Origin: Pseudo-nitzschia pungens | Lineage: Eukaryota; Bacillariophyta; Bacillariophyceae; Bacillariales; Bacillariaceae | Direction of reading: 5' to 3' | Assembly: GCA_037355855.1 (NCBI GenBank) | Contig: CM074758.1 | Span: 4,685,001 to 4,749,000, forward strand | DNA: 64,000 nucleotides | In this document: piece after piece, positions 53,932 through 63,659 of the stretch | Layout of the letters: each line of letters begins with the position of its first letter | How positions within the stretch are numbered: position 1 is the stretch's first letter | Program-made: the position numbers and the translations under genes | Notes under the pieces: model-generated | Seen by the model: only the letters and a program-made list of their open reading frames with translations | Told to the model about the DNA's origin: nothing | The model's database searches: none

Positions 53932-55905
53932 ATGGCCAAGCAAACCAGAAGACAAATCGCTGCAGCCGCCGCCGGAGCCGGCGCTGCTGGAGATGCCCCT
54001 GGAGATGGTGGAGGAGCTGTCCCTGGAGCCGACGCTCCACCGCCTGGAGCTGTCCCCGGAGCCGGAGCCGACGCTCCCCCGCCTGGAGCTGGAGCCGATG
54101 GATCCGGTGTTCCCCCTTCCGGAGCGCCTGGAGTCCCTCCTGTTGCTCCTGCTGTCCCTGCTGCGTTTGGAGCCTCCAGAGTCCAACAAGAACCCAACCT
54201 TGACATCCAACCCCGATCTGAGATGATCCTACTTGCTGCTGTTCAAGAACTCAGAGCAATGCGCAATGAGAATGCAGCCCGAGTGGCTGCTGAGAACGCA
54301 GCCCGCGTGGCTGCTGAGAACGCAGCTCGAATGGCTGCTGAAGCCGCTGCTGCTGCCGCCGCCGCTCGTGCTCCAGCTCTTGCTCCTGCTCCTGCTCCTG
54401 TCGCCGCCCCTACAGGAGCTAGTCCTGAAGTCCTCCAAGCCCATGCCACAGCCCAAGCGAATGGTGGAATCTCTGGATACAAGAATGGAGCAAAGCTCAG
54501 CTCAAGGGAGTTAGACCTCCACAAGATCCTCTCTGGTTTCAGCAACAGTGATACGGCGGATGAACTATTCCGGAACGGCCTCAACAGCATCGAGGCGATC
54601 CAACAGCTCTCTGCCAAGGAACTCCCCAAGTACCTCCGTGACTTCAATGGGGGTCGTCATCCGATGTGCCCCTACCATGAACAAGTATTCATCGGACTAT
54701 CCTTCAGACAATCCTTTCAGCTTCTTTCGGAGTGGATCCGCTACCAACCTCTCATTGGTATCAAGCCTACAGCCCATACCTGGCTTAGTGATCCCCTCGC
54801 AGCCGACCGAACTCGCCAACGCCTACATGAAATGCAGACCGCTGACAAGGAGGCCGTCTCAGCATCCATTACTCCGCCGAAGCTCGTCAACCTTGACAAC
54901 TTCCGTCAGTGGGAAGAAAGCTTTCGTCAATTCCTCCGCTTTCAGTACAATGAACAAGGGTTCCCCCTATCATACGTCATCCGTCCGAAGGAGCAAGAGA
55001 CGGTGACTGCAGCAGAGCGATCCGCCACTGTTGGAAAGGACGGAATTTTTTCCAACTGGATGGATTACAATGTTCGATGCGCCACGCTTGAAGGCCCGCA
55101 GTTCGTCACTGACAACCATGACGTTTGGGTGTTGCTCTGCAACGCAGTTCGTGATGGCCCTGCCTGGGCCTACACTCGAAGGTACAAAGACGCGAAGAAT
55201 CCGACTGGGAACGCCCGAGCGGCTTTCCTAAATCTCTACGAGAATGCCTTCTCCGCAACCAACGTCGCGGCTATTCTTGACAAGGTCCGTACCGGCATGT
55301 ACACCTCCCGCTACACAGGGGAATCTCGAACATACGACTTTGAGAAGCACTGCAGAACTTGGTTGAATTTCCAGACTACGCTCTCCAACCACGACAAGTT
55401 GCCCGACGAAGAGGACTTCACCATGCGTTTCATCCACAGCATCCAAGACGATCGGTTTGAGAACCCCAAGATCCAGATCTTTGAAACCGACAAGTACACC
55501 AAGGACTTCAACGAGTGCGTCTCGTACTTCAAGAGGTGCCTTGGCATACGAAAGATGGGTGCGGTTTCAACCAAGCGAGCGCGAAGTATCTCCTCTGTAC
55601 ACCAAGGTGGTGGTGGTGGCAACCAAGGAAGCAACAAGGGCGGATCGTACAGCGGCAAGATTGAGGACAAGCAGTATCCCCATGAAGTCTACAAGACCTT
55701 CTCCAAGGAACAACGAAAGCAGTTGTACGACCTCCGCCAGCAGAAGAAAGCTCGAACTATTCAGTCCACTAGTTCTACCACGCCTACTGCCTCCGCGAAC
55801 GCGAATGCAACCCAAGGCGCAGGGAACAGTTTTGGGCCCAAGGGGCGCAGAAAGGGCAAGAAGAAGGGCAACGGCTCGAACCAAGGACAGACCCCCAAGA
55901 ACTGA
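53932..55905 (+). CDS. gag of the young Copia element
   Basis: 657 residues from ATG (MAKQTRRQIAAAAAGA) to TGA. Residues 10-90 are Gly/Ala/Pro-rich. Three AENAAR(V/M)A repeats form a helix near residue 115. The capsid-like region includes RELDLHKILSGFSNSDTADE and LVNLDNFRQWEESFRQFLRF. The C-terminus is basic with GRRKGKKKGNGS and no CCHC knuckle, as in some diatom Copia gags. It forms the RNA-containing particle. The stop TGA is followed in the same frame by 17 sense codons and the pol ATG, so a read-through product would join gag to pol without any shift. Confidence 0.8.
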   Translation: MAKQTRRQIAAAAAGAGAAGDAPGDGGGAVPGADAPPPGAVPGAGADAPPPGAGADGSGVPPSGAPGVPPVAPAVPAAFGASRVQQEPNLDIQPRSEMILLAAVQELRAMRNENAARVAAENAARVAAENAARMAAEAAAAAAAARAPALAPAPAPVAAPTGASPEVLQAHATAQANGGISGYKNGAKLSSRELDLHKILSGFSNSDTADELFRNGLNSIEAIQQLSAKELPKYLRDFNGGRHPMCPYHEQVFIGLSFRQSFQLLSEWIRYQPLIGIKPTAHTWLSDPLAADRTRQRLHEMQTADKEAVSASITPPKLVNLDNFRQWEESFRQFLRFQYNEQGFPLSYVIRPKEQETVTAAERSATVGKDGIFSNWMDYNVRCATLEGPQFVTDNHDVWVLLCNAVRDGPAWAYTRRYKDAKNPTGNARAAFLNLYENAFSATNVAAILDKVRTGMYTSRYTGESRTYDFEKHCRTWLNFQTTLSNHDKLPDEEDFTMRFIHSIQDDRFENPKIQIFETDKYTKDFNECVSYFKRCLGIRKMGAVSTKRARSISSVHQGGGGGNQGSNKGGSYSGKIEDKQYPHEVYKTFSKEQRKQLYDLRQQKKARTIQSTSSTTPTASANANATQGAGNSFGPKGRRKGKKKGNGSNQGQTPKN

Positions 55906-55956
55906 ACCGACGGCCGGTGCCCGAAATTAAGTAAGGTTGGCCGGCTGTTGTACCAG

Positions 55957-58900
55957 ATGGATTTGCCGCGCGCGCGCCCCCCACCCAGTCCTGAGGGGCA
56001 ATGCGAGCTGGACAGCCACGCTGATACGACTGCCGCCGGTTCCAACATGATCTTGCTTGAAGACCAAGTCGTCAGTCACGTCGATGTTCACCCTTTTTCG
56101 CCTGAGCTCGAGCCTATCAAGAACATTCCTATTGGGACCTGTGTTACGGCCTACACAGATACCGACGGGAAAGTTTGGTTGATTTATTTCCACGAAGCAC
56201 TGTATTTTGGCGACAAGTTGTCCCACAGCTTGATTTGTCCGAATCAGATACGGGACTGCCATCCCAATCGTGTCAGTGAGGCGCCCCGTCAGTATGATGA
56301 ACAGTCCAGTCACTCCATCCATATTGACAATACCGACCCTGAAGATCCCCATGCGGGCCACACCCTCGACATCAAGCTCCTGCTTGATGGGGTCGTGTCC
56401 TATTTCCCTTCCCGCAAGCCAACCAAGCATGAGATGGCTACATGCGATCATGTCGTTGCTACCCGAGACTTCCCTTGGGATCCGAAGAGCAAGAAGTTCG
56501 AGCAAGCCGAAGAAGCCATCGACGGATCTCATCCGTTGAATCCTACGCTGTCTGTCCTTCGCGCGGCGCCGCCTATGGCAACGCCGACGCCCATCGCGCA
56601 TGCCGAGACGACCACGAAGCAGTCCAAGAAGTCCAACAAGCGTAAGATGGAGCCCGTCGAAACACGGTCCAACTTCAGTCCCCATTTGTACGACAAGCCT
56701 CTTCGGAGCGACGAGCTGATCCTGCCACACCATGATTGCTATGAGAAGTACAAGCTGCGGAGCCTTCAGCAACTCTGTACCCGCCGTGATCTGACCCCAT
56801 GTGCGATCGCATCTGACTCTCGTCTGGATGCATGGCTTTCTTCTCTCTTTTCGGGCGATTCATTGAAGACTTGCGGGGACGATGATGTAGACGAGGATGC
56901 AACAGTACCAAGTCTTACAATCAACGCCATGCATACCCCGTTGTACGAGCGCGCCTACACCGATGGACGCGAGCGCTTCGAATTGGATCCTCATTGCAGG
57001 GATTCCCCCATCTGCCTGTCTGCCGTTTACAAGCATGTTCGATGGGACGACGATGCAGTCGAACCAGTCGATCCCGAGCTCGACACTATCGCCAGACGAG
57101 CCAAGTGGGGTCCGACGATTGACACCGAACGCTACTGCAAGATTGACTCCGACCGTCTGTCCAAGATCTGGGATGTGTCCCCGAGAAAGGCTGCGGACAC
57201 TCTTCGAGTCACGACGCAGAAAGGGTTCCGCAACCCTATGCATCCCCTTGTCCGCCGATTGCCAACGCAGAGCTTCAGAAACAAGCGCATTGCGGCTGGC
57301 AAATGGTATACCGACACCTGGATGGCAAAGGTCCCGAGCATCATGCGACAAGATTCAGCCGCCCAAGTTTTCAGTAATGGTAAGGGCTACGACGAGTTCA
57401 TACCTATACAGGGCAAGAAGCAAGCGTATGAAGGACTGAAGATTTTCATCCACGATGTTGGCATCCCCGAGCATTTGATATCCGATGGCGCTCGAGAGCA
57501 AGGAGCCCCTGGGACTTACAAGACTCCATGGAATAAGGTTGTCAGCAAGAACCATATCCACCAGACCTTTATCCAGCCAAGATGTCCCTTCCAGAACCGC
57601 GCGGAGCTCAGCATCGGCCATATCAGCAGAAGTATACGCAAGAAGACGGCCCGGAAACGATCCCCCAAGCGCCTGTGGGCTTTCTGCGGAGAGCTCGTTG
57701 CTGCAATCCGCCAACGCACGGCAAATCCTACGACGATGGGCCGAACGCCGTTCGAAATTGTACATGGGTACATGCCTGATATATCTCTGTACCAAGCCCA
57801 TGAATGGTATGATTTCGTCTATTGGGTTGATCTCTCTGATGGGACCGAAAAACTGGGACGGTGGCTCAGCCCGTGCGGTGACCGATTCGGAGGCGGGGAC
57901 TGCCACTGGATCCTGAACGAGGCAGCCATGCCGGTGAGCACTAACACAGTCCGTGCTGTCACTGAAGAAGAATGGCGTTCCCATGACGTCAAGCGCTATA
58001 TGGACTCATTTGACCAAGCAGTTGAATCCAAGATCGGGGACAAAGTGGAGGATAACGACGCAAAGTTCCAAGCCACCTACCCTGATCCCCCTGCTGAGTT
58101 ATTTGAAGGTCACCAAGAAAGGTGGGAGCTCGCCGAACCTGAAGCTTCCATTCCTGATATTGACGATCTCATACCTGATGGGGATGACTATGATGAGTAT
58201 ATTGGTAACAATGTCATGATCCAGAAGGGCGACGAACGATTACGGTGTGTTGTGAAGAACCGTTCTGCTGATCTTAATGGCAATCCGATTGGCAAGAGGA
58301 ATGATAACCCTATCCTTGATACCAGAATGTATGATCTGCAGTTTCCAGATGGTTCCGTCGAGCAGTATACCGCCAATATCGTTGCTGAGAGCATGTACAG
58401 CGAAATCGACGACGATGGACGCATGTTTTCTCTACTGGACGAGATTATCGATCACGAGAAGGACGGATCCGCCGTCAGGAAGCAAGATGCGACGATCGTC
58501 AACAAGTATGGTCGTAAAGTCCCCAAGCGTACCACGAAAGGATGGCGATTGCTCGTCAGTTGGAAAGACGGAACCGAATCCTGGTGTAAGTTGAGCGATC
58601 TGAAAGAGTCCTTTCCTGTGCAAACTGCTGAGTATGCCATATCCGCCAAGATTTCAGAGCAGCCAGCATTCCGATGGTGGATTCACCATGTACTACGAAG
58701 GAAGAAGCGAATCCTCAAGGCCACCAAGCGAAACAAGTACTGGGATAGGACCCACAAGTTTGGAGTGGAGTTACCACATTCTATCCCTGAAGCTCTTGCC
58801 ATCGACCGAAAGACGGGAACGGACTATTGGGAGAAGGCGATTGCGAAGGAGATGAGAAACAACGAGATGGCGTTCGAGTTTGACCCCAGCTACACCGTCG

Positions 58901-59676
58901 AAGGTCTCAAGGCCGAAGGATTCAGCAAGATCACGACGCACATGATCTTTGATGTGAAGTTGGGGTCCTTGACGCGGAAAGCACGGCTTGTCGCCGATGG
59001 CCATAAGGTACAAGCAACAGCTAAGGAACATACCTTCAGCAGTGTACCAAGCAGAGATTCAGTCCGTATCTTCTTCCTGTTGGCAGCGCTGAACAATCTG
59101 GACGTGCTGTCTGCGGACATCCAGAATGCCTACCTTACAGCGCCGATCAAGAAGAAGTATTATTTGGTTGCACGAGCTGAAGATGGTTTTCCCCCGCACT
59201 TGGTAGGTCAGGTATGTAAGATCGTTCGAGCACTGTATGGACTTCCTGTTGCAGGCGCGTCGTTCCGATCCTATTTAACCAAGCACCTACGAACGCTAGG
59301 ATACCAACCCTGTAAAGCTGATCCTGATGTCCACATGCGGGTGGAGACGCGAAAGGATGGCTCTAGGTACTGGGCTTACTTGATTGCATACGTCGACGAT
59401 ATCATCTGTTGCAGTGAAGACCCACGACGGCAGTTGGAAAGTATCGAGCAGCGCTTCACGCTGAAGGACGGGACTATAGAAGTTCCAACCTTGTATTTGG
59501 GCGCTGATGTTCACTCGCATGTGGTTGAAGACGATCCAATCCCCAAGTGGGCGATGTCCTCCGAGAAATATGCTAAGAAAGCCATTGACGCGGTAGAAAA
59601 GGAGCTTGGCACCGAGCAATATGGTTACAAGTATCTTCCGAACAAGGTGTCAACCCCGTTGACATCCGATTATTGA
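55957..59676 (+). CDS. Copia pol: protease, integrase, chromo-like domain, reverse transcriptase
   Basis: The frame has been open since 55906. Numbering from 55948: protease active site CELDSHADTTAAGSNM (residues 19-34); integrase core with D456 (YTDTWMA), D513 (LISDGA) and E553 (NRAELSIGH); a chromo-like block GWRLLVSWKDGTESW...LKESFP (865-890); reverse transcriptase from RKARLVADGHK through LSADIQNAYL and KIVRALYGLP to AYVDDIIC, with YVDD at 1148-1151. Usual Copia order and length. It ends at TGA 59674-59676 (TSDY, stop, PEVDV), beyond which the same frame continues into RNase H. The enzyme would copy and integrate the element. Each catalytic residue is present. Confidence 0.85.
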   Translation: MDLPRARPPPSPEGQCELDSHADTTAAGSNMILLEDQVVSHVDVHPFSPELEPIKNIPIGTCVTAYTDTDGKVWLIYFHEALYFGDKLSHSLICPNQIRDCHPNRVSEAPRQYDEQSSHSIHIDNTDPEDPHAGHTLDIKLLLDGVVSYFPSRKPTKHEMATCDHVVATRDFPWDPKSKKFEQAEEAIDGSHPLNPTLSVLRAAPPMATPTPIAHAETTTKQSKKSNKRKMEPVETRSNFSPHLYDKPLRSDELILPHHDCYEKYKLRSLQQLCTRRDLTPCAIASDSRLDAWLSSLFSGDSLKTCGDDDVDEDATVPSLTINAMHTPLYERAYTDGRERFELDPHCRDSPICLSAVYKHVRWDDDAVEPVDPELDTIARRAKWGPTIDTERYCKIDSDRLSKIWDVSPRKAADTLRVTTQKGFRNPMHPLVRRLPTQSFRNKRIAAGKWYTDTWMAKVPSIMRQDSAAQVFSNGKGYDEFIPIQGKKQAYEGLKIFIHDVGIPEHLISDGAREQGAPGTYKTPWNKVVSKNHIHQTFIQPRCPFQNRAELSIGHISRSIRKKTARKRSPKRLWAFCGELVAAIRQRTANPTTMGRTPFEIVHGYMPDISLYQAHEWYDFVYWVDLSDGTEKLGRWLSPCGDRFGGGDCHWILNEAAMPVSTNTVRAVTEEEWRSHDVKRYMDSFDQAVESKIGDKVEDNDAKFQATYPDPPAELFEGHQERWELAEPEASIPDIDDLIPDGDDYDEYIGNNVMIQKGDERLRCVVKNRSADLNGNPIGKRNDNPILDTRMYDLQFPDGSVEQYTANIVAESMYSEIDDDGRMFSLLDEIIDHEKDGSAVRKQDATIVNKYGRKVPKRTTKGWRLLVSWKDGTESWCKLSDLKESFPVQTAEYAISAKISEQPAFRWWIHHVLRRKKRILKATKRNKYWDRTHKFGVELPHSIPEALAIDRKTGTDYWEKAIAKEMRNNEMAFEFDPSYTVEGLKAEGFSKITTHMIFDVKLGSLTRKARLVADGHKVQATAKEHTFSSVPSRDSVRIFFLLAALNNLDVLSADIQNAYLTAPIKKKYYLVARAEDGFPPHLVGQVCKIVRALYGLPVAGASFRSYLTKHLRTLGYQPCKADPDVHMRVETRKDGSRYWAYLIAYVDDIICCSEDPRRQLESIEQRFTLKDGTIEVPTLYLGADVHSHVVEDDPIPKWAMSSEKYAKKAIDAVEKELGTEQYGYKYLPNKVSTPLTSDY

Positions 59677-60480
59677 CCTGAAGTTGATGTTACCACCGAA
59701 CTGGATCCAAGCAAGCAGAACTACTACCAGGGCCTGATTGGTGTCTTGAGATGGTTGTGCGAACTTGGGAGACTGGATTTGGTCATGCCTGTATCCCTTA
59801 TGTCTAGGTATCTAGCGCAAGCAAGAACAGGGCATTTGAACCAAGTATTGCACATGTTTGCCTATCTCAAGGCGCATGCCCGATCCAAGTTGGTGTTTGA
59901 TGAGACCCGGCCTGAAGTGGACGAGTCCAGATTCCCCGACTGTGATTGGGGTGAGTTCTATCCAGATGCCAAGGAGGTATTGCCACCGGATGCTCCTGAA
60001 CCCCTTGGAAAAGCAGTTATCATGAGCTGTTTCGTCGATGCGGATCACGCCAGATGCAAAGCAACAAGAAGATCCCATACCGGAATTATCATCTTTGTAA
60101 ACAGAGCCCCCATCCTGTGGTTCAGCAAACGCCAGACCACTGTGGAGACGTCAACCTTTGGTTCTGAGATAGTGGCATTGCGGATTGCCATTGAACTGAT
60201 TGAAGGGCTCAGATACAAGCTCCGGATGATGGGGGTTCCTATTGAAGGTCCTACGAATGTGTACTGTGACAATGAATCTGTTGTTAAAAATACCACCAGA
60301 CCGGAGAGTCCATGCAACAAGAAGCACAACAGTGTTGCCTACCACAAGGCGCGCGAGTCTATTGCTGCTGGAACAATCCGAATCGCAAAGGAGCCTGGTG
60401 AAACCAACATTGCTGACTTATTCACCAAGCTACTGAATGGTCCAGCTCTGAAAGAACACTGCGCTCGATGCATGTGGTAA
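59677..60480 (+). CDS. Copia pol continued: connection and RNase H domain after an in-frame TGA
   Basis: Starts PEVDVTTELDPSKQNYYQGL, typical of the sequence joining reverse transcriptase to RNase H. RNase H shows MSCFVDADHA, TFGSEIVALRIAIE and VYCDNESVV, the D-E-D set of the Copia enzyme, then HNSVAYHKARESIAAGTIRI and NIADLFTKLL before TAA. The first in-frame ATG is 59746 (GTG/ATG-poor region). Without read-through of the TGA the reverse transcriptase would lack RNase H. Arg (CGA) is the likely ancestral codon at the stop. Confidence 0.8.
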   Translation, partial: PEVDVTTELDPSKQNYYQGLIGVLRWLCELGRLDLVMPVSLMSRYLAQARTGHLNQVLHMFAYLKAHARSKLVFDETRPEVDESRFPDCDWGEFYPDAKEVLPPDAPEPLGKAVIMSCFVDADHARCKATRRSHTGIIIFVNRAPILWFSKRQTTVETSTFGSEIVALRIAIELIEGLRYKLRMMGVPIEGPTNVYCDNESVVKNTTRPESPCNKKHNSVAYHKARESIAAGTIRIAKEPGETNIADLFTKLLNGPALKEHCARCMW

Positions 60481-61036
60481 GAAGTGCTGCTTAGCTGCAT
60501 TATTTGAGGCACTTCGACCCCCTGACAAGCAGCTTGGACGCAGAAGATTTTTGATTTCGATTTTCAGAAACAAACGATTTCGATTTTCGGAAGCCGTTAA
60601 TTCGGATTTCGATTACGAGTTCTTCGATCGTTTCGATTTCGAACTTCGGACGCTTCGATTTCGATTACGAGTTCTTTGCTCGTAGTGGATTACGATTTCG
60701 ATTACGAATGGCTCGAACGCAACGATGCAACCGAATGCCACAGTCTTTCGAACGCAACGATGCAACCAAATGCCACAATCTCTTTCGAAACGCAGCAGAT
60801 TTCGACCCCGATTCCGATTATGGATTATTTGGTTGCAACGGACTTCGACCCGACCTGATCCTTATGTCCTATGTTATATTTGGGAGTCTCCGGTACACCG
60901 GTTCCGGGGACTATAAACTTGAAAGACAATAGGCTGATTGATCTCCTTGTTCGTGTCAAGGAATGGAACCAAGGGTAAAACGCCCTCCGGTCCGACCCCC
61001 TTTTTTTTTACTACGAATCAGCCGGGCCTCTGATAG
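60481..61036 (+). other. 3' untranslated part of the Copia element
   Basis: TTTCGATTTCGAATTACGA-type simple repeats (60548-60700), GAACGCAACGATGCAACC(G/A)AATG doubled, and a T-rich run near 61003. No polypurine tract stands out. Confidence 0.4.
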
Positions 61037-61282
61037 AAGAACTGCAATATTTGGTGCAGTTTGATCTCTGACAAGTTATATGGAAGCATCCCTGAATTCT
61101 GTTATGATCCATCCAAGTGTCCTGGTACAACAAGCAAGAGTATTGGTGTCCCCCTGGGGGTATCTGTTCCCGGGGACTGGTATAGTTGCTCAGTTGCTCA
61201 TTACAGGACTACTGGCATGAATCACAGGGACTATGAAGATATTCAAGGTGGTGCTATGATCTGTGCTAAGGCTCCTGTGTAG
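61037..61282 (+). CDS. possible third ORF ending inside the 3' LTR
   Basis: A frame opens after TAG at 61034-61036 and reads KNCNIWCSLISDKLYGSIPE, FCYDPSKCPG, GVPLGVSVPGDWYSC, TGMNHRDYEDIQGGAM and CAKAPV, stopping at TAG 50 bp into the LTR. There is no ATG at its start. The diverged remnant at 23848-24140 keeps the same frame and several residues, and the old solo LTR keeps YEDIQDGAMDCAKAPV then TAG. This suggests past coding selection, perhaps a captured host or envelope-like exon. Family unknown; the SIPEF stretch is only faintly like a leucine-rich repeat. Confidence 0.35.
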   Translation, partial: KNCNIWCSLISDKLYGSIPEFCYDPSKCPGTTSKSIGVPLGVSVPGDWYSCSVAHYRTTGMNHRDYEDIQGGAMICAKAPV

Positions 61283-62145
61283 AAGGGCTACTGGGTCTAC
61301 AGACAGCAACATCCAGTAGCTGACTAACAGGTGCTGAGTTGAGTGCTAGGCTGTGTGCTAATTGGTAGCATACAGGCTTAGCAACAGGCTTAGCAACAGG
61401 CTTAGCAACAGGCTTAGCAACAGGCTTAGCAGCAGGCTTAGCAGCAGACCTATCCTGTCTAGTATTGCTAGCAGAGTTTACTAGGGTCGCCGCGTACGAT
61501 TTGTAACAATTGTACGTACCCCGAGTAAAGCACCTTTTCAGGGTGTAGCTAAATGCTACAGGGTTAGGGTTGCTAATGCTACGAGATACTGATGGTGCTA
61601 CATACCATAATATCATGCTAAGATACTATGCTACCGCCGGGGTCGGATCATTGGTGTATAATATATACCATGACCGCATACCCGGCCCAAACAGTTACCC
61701 AACGCGCTAGCACACGATTCGGTCTAATTAATCGGAGATACCTACGATACTCCGATACGGTACGCTACTCGTAGGATACAGTACCAGAGCTACAGGAGTT
61801 CTGTTATTATACGAGTTAGCGAGTTAGCGAATCGATGTCACGATACACGATACAGAGCTGAGCGCTTTGGCTCAGCTCCCTTTTATTCACTCTTTTCTTT
61901 ATACTCTAAAATAAACACACCTATCATGCCCTCCTTTCGATCGATTCCGATGTATCTCTAGGGAAGTGCTTTGTATTGCTTGAGCGTATGCAATAGACCT
62001 TGAACAGTCCACTGTAGACTCACGATTTGCCAGGACTTTACGTATTGTTATTGTTAAGGCTTCCCCTTATTTACAGACCAGTATGAAATAGTTTATATCT
62101 ACGATTAATTTCCCCGAAGATCGCTGACGAGCGAATATCAACACA
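61232..62145 (+). repeat. 3' LTR, 914 bp
   Basis: Offset from the 5' LTR by exactly 9131 bp throughout, with no difference seen on reading both. Ends AACACA before the second ATGA. Confidence 0.9.
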
Positions 62146-62163
62146 ATGACCCCTGCTCCGCAT

Positions 62164-63139
62164 GACATTCCCAACTTTTATTTATACTCCCAAATGACAA
62201 CACCAACTTTTATTTATACTCCCAACTTATCGGAGCGCTATTAACTGGCTACTAATAGCAATCCAACCACGTCATCATTGGTTTGCGAATGATTCCTGCT
62301 CGCCGTCCCTGTACTCCTACGGACCAGGATATAGCCTCTTTCCTGCTTCTCAATCTCCGACCTACCACTACTCTTTTCCCATTCATCTGCTCCTTCAAGT
62401 TTATCATACAATATTGAGGGGTATTTTCCGTGCCTACCGAATGCCAGTCTCCGATTACAGTTTTTATCCCAACTCTTATTTATCTCCCACCTACTTTCAA
62501 TAGGGCGCTATTACTTGGGCACTAATAGCACCCCACTACCAACATCATCACCAGGCACGGTTCAAGATTGCCGTGATCATCTTCAGATCACTTGCTTCTA
62601 CCCTGATTCTCCAACCTCCGTACCTTCCACCTTATACTCTTCCAAACTCCTTCTACTCCTATTTTTCAGTCCATTCGATATACCTACCCCTGACCTCGAC
62701 CAGCACTCTAAACCAAGGACCCAAGAAGTTTCTCTCCGCCTGATGTAATCACATTCGTGGTTGATTGTTACGTTTAAGTTCCTAAGGAACCAGGATATTC
62801 AAGATTTCCGACATCATCTTTCCCTGCCACCGGCAGGGTTTTCTACCCGAGGATCTACCCTTGAGAGTACATCTTCAATCTTAACTTGCCCGCTCCACTA
62901 GAACCATACGAATTTTAGTGGCGCCAGCGCTCTGTGAGCTTATGCCAGCAAGTGCACTAAGTGAAATGTTGCTCGCTAAGTCGAGAGTTTAAATTAGATA
63001 TTTCCATTATGAATCTTATCCACACAATTAACCTTCTGTACACGAGTCTACTAGAGCCCGTGTATTTACACTTAATGCACTGTAGACTCGGTACTTAGAG
63101 TCCTATTTTTAGTAATCTTGGTATTCCTCTTTCAGTAAG
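62164..63139. repeat. host tandem repeat (~250-270 bp unit) and flank
   Basis: Two units share CCCAACT(T/C)TTATTTAT, GGGCGCTATTA-type and CACTAATAGCA words (62170-62290 and 62460-62540). The remainder to 63139 is unique and non-coding as far as I can tell. Confidence 0.45.
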
Positions 63140-63300
63140 TGGTAATGTCCCATATCTCTAGTCCCGGTCATTCTTATTCCCTCATATCTCAAGTCCCGGT
63201 CACTCTCATTCCCAGTTCCAGTCCATATTCAATGGCCTTATTTCATTCAATAGTCTTACGAAGCATATCATACGTGCATACTTGGTATCACGTCCAAACA
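63140..63300 (-). repeat. inverted 5' part of a 42.7-kb-family LTR
   Basis: Ends GGTATCACGTCCAAACA at 63300, the reverse complement of the LTR start. AGTCCCGGTCACTCTCATTC and GAAGCATATCATACGTGC also match. The opposite LTR end is not recognisable, so this is a diverged or truncated copy. Confidence 0.6.
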
Positions 63301-63659
63301 TCGAGGCTGGCGGCTCGGGAGAGGATTGTTTTCTATTCATTCGGTTCGGTTCCGCGTTGGATAATTCAAGTCAAGGATGAGAAATGACCGTTGACAAATT
63401 GGCGACAATAACAGCGAGGCAGGAATGAGGATTCCATTTGGGCGATCAATCAAAAAAAAAAAAGACTTACCTACCGGTATGTCATGACAAACACAAAACA
63501 AAACACCCACTTTTTAGTTTCATACAATTAGTACCGTTAATGCATGTTACAATCGATTGTAGGCTTGTTCTTTTAGATTTACAAGATTCCGTTCGGTTCG
63601 GTTCGGTTCGGGGACAAGTGCGTGACGATCGATACCCGATACCTACCAACGGAAGTGGT
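63301..63659. other. unassigned non-coding DNA
   Basis: Contains A11 and a GTTCGGTTCGGTTCGG run. No gene is seen. Confidence 0.3.

Larger units (their letters stand above)
52101..62145 (+). mobile_element. full-length young Copia (CoDi-type) retrotransposon, 4-bp TSD
   Basis: 10,045 bp with 914-bp LTRs that show no difference, flanked by ATGA (52097-52100 and 62146-62149). Order: LTR, 917-bp leader, gag, protease-integrase-chromo-like-RT-RNase H in Copia order, a purine-poor spacer, a short third frame running into the LTR, LTR. Gag and pol share one frame broken only by TGA at 55903-55905 and 59674-59676. The solo LTR at 8063 and the fragment at 32873 are older relatives. Confidence 0.9.

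Noticed and set aside
53908..54210. Minus-strand Ser/Gly-rich ORFs over the gag start
   Set aside because: Shadows of the Gly/Ala/Pro-rich gag N-terminus caused by high GC.
61061..61282. Leucine-rich-repeat receptor fragment (LYGSIPEF)
   Set aside because: Only one short stretch resembles a leucine-rich repeat and no second repeat follows; listed instead as a frame of unknown family.
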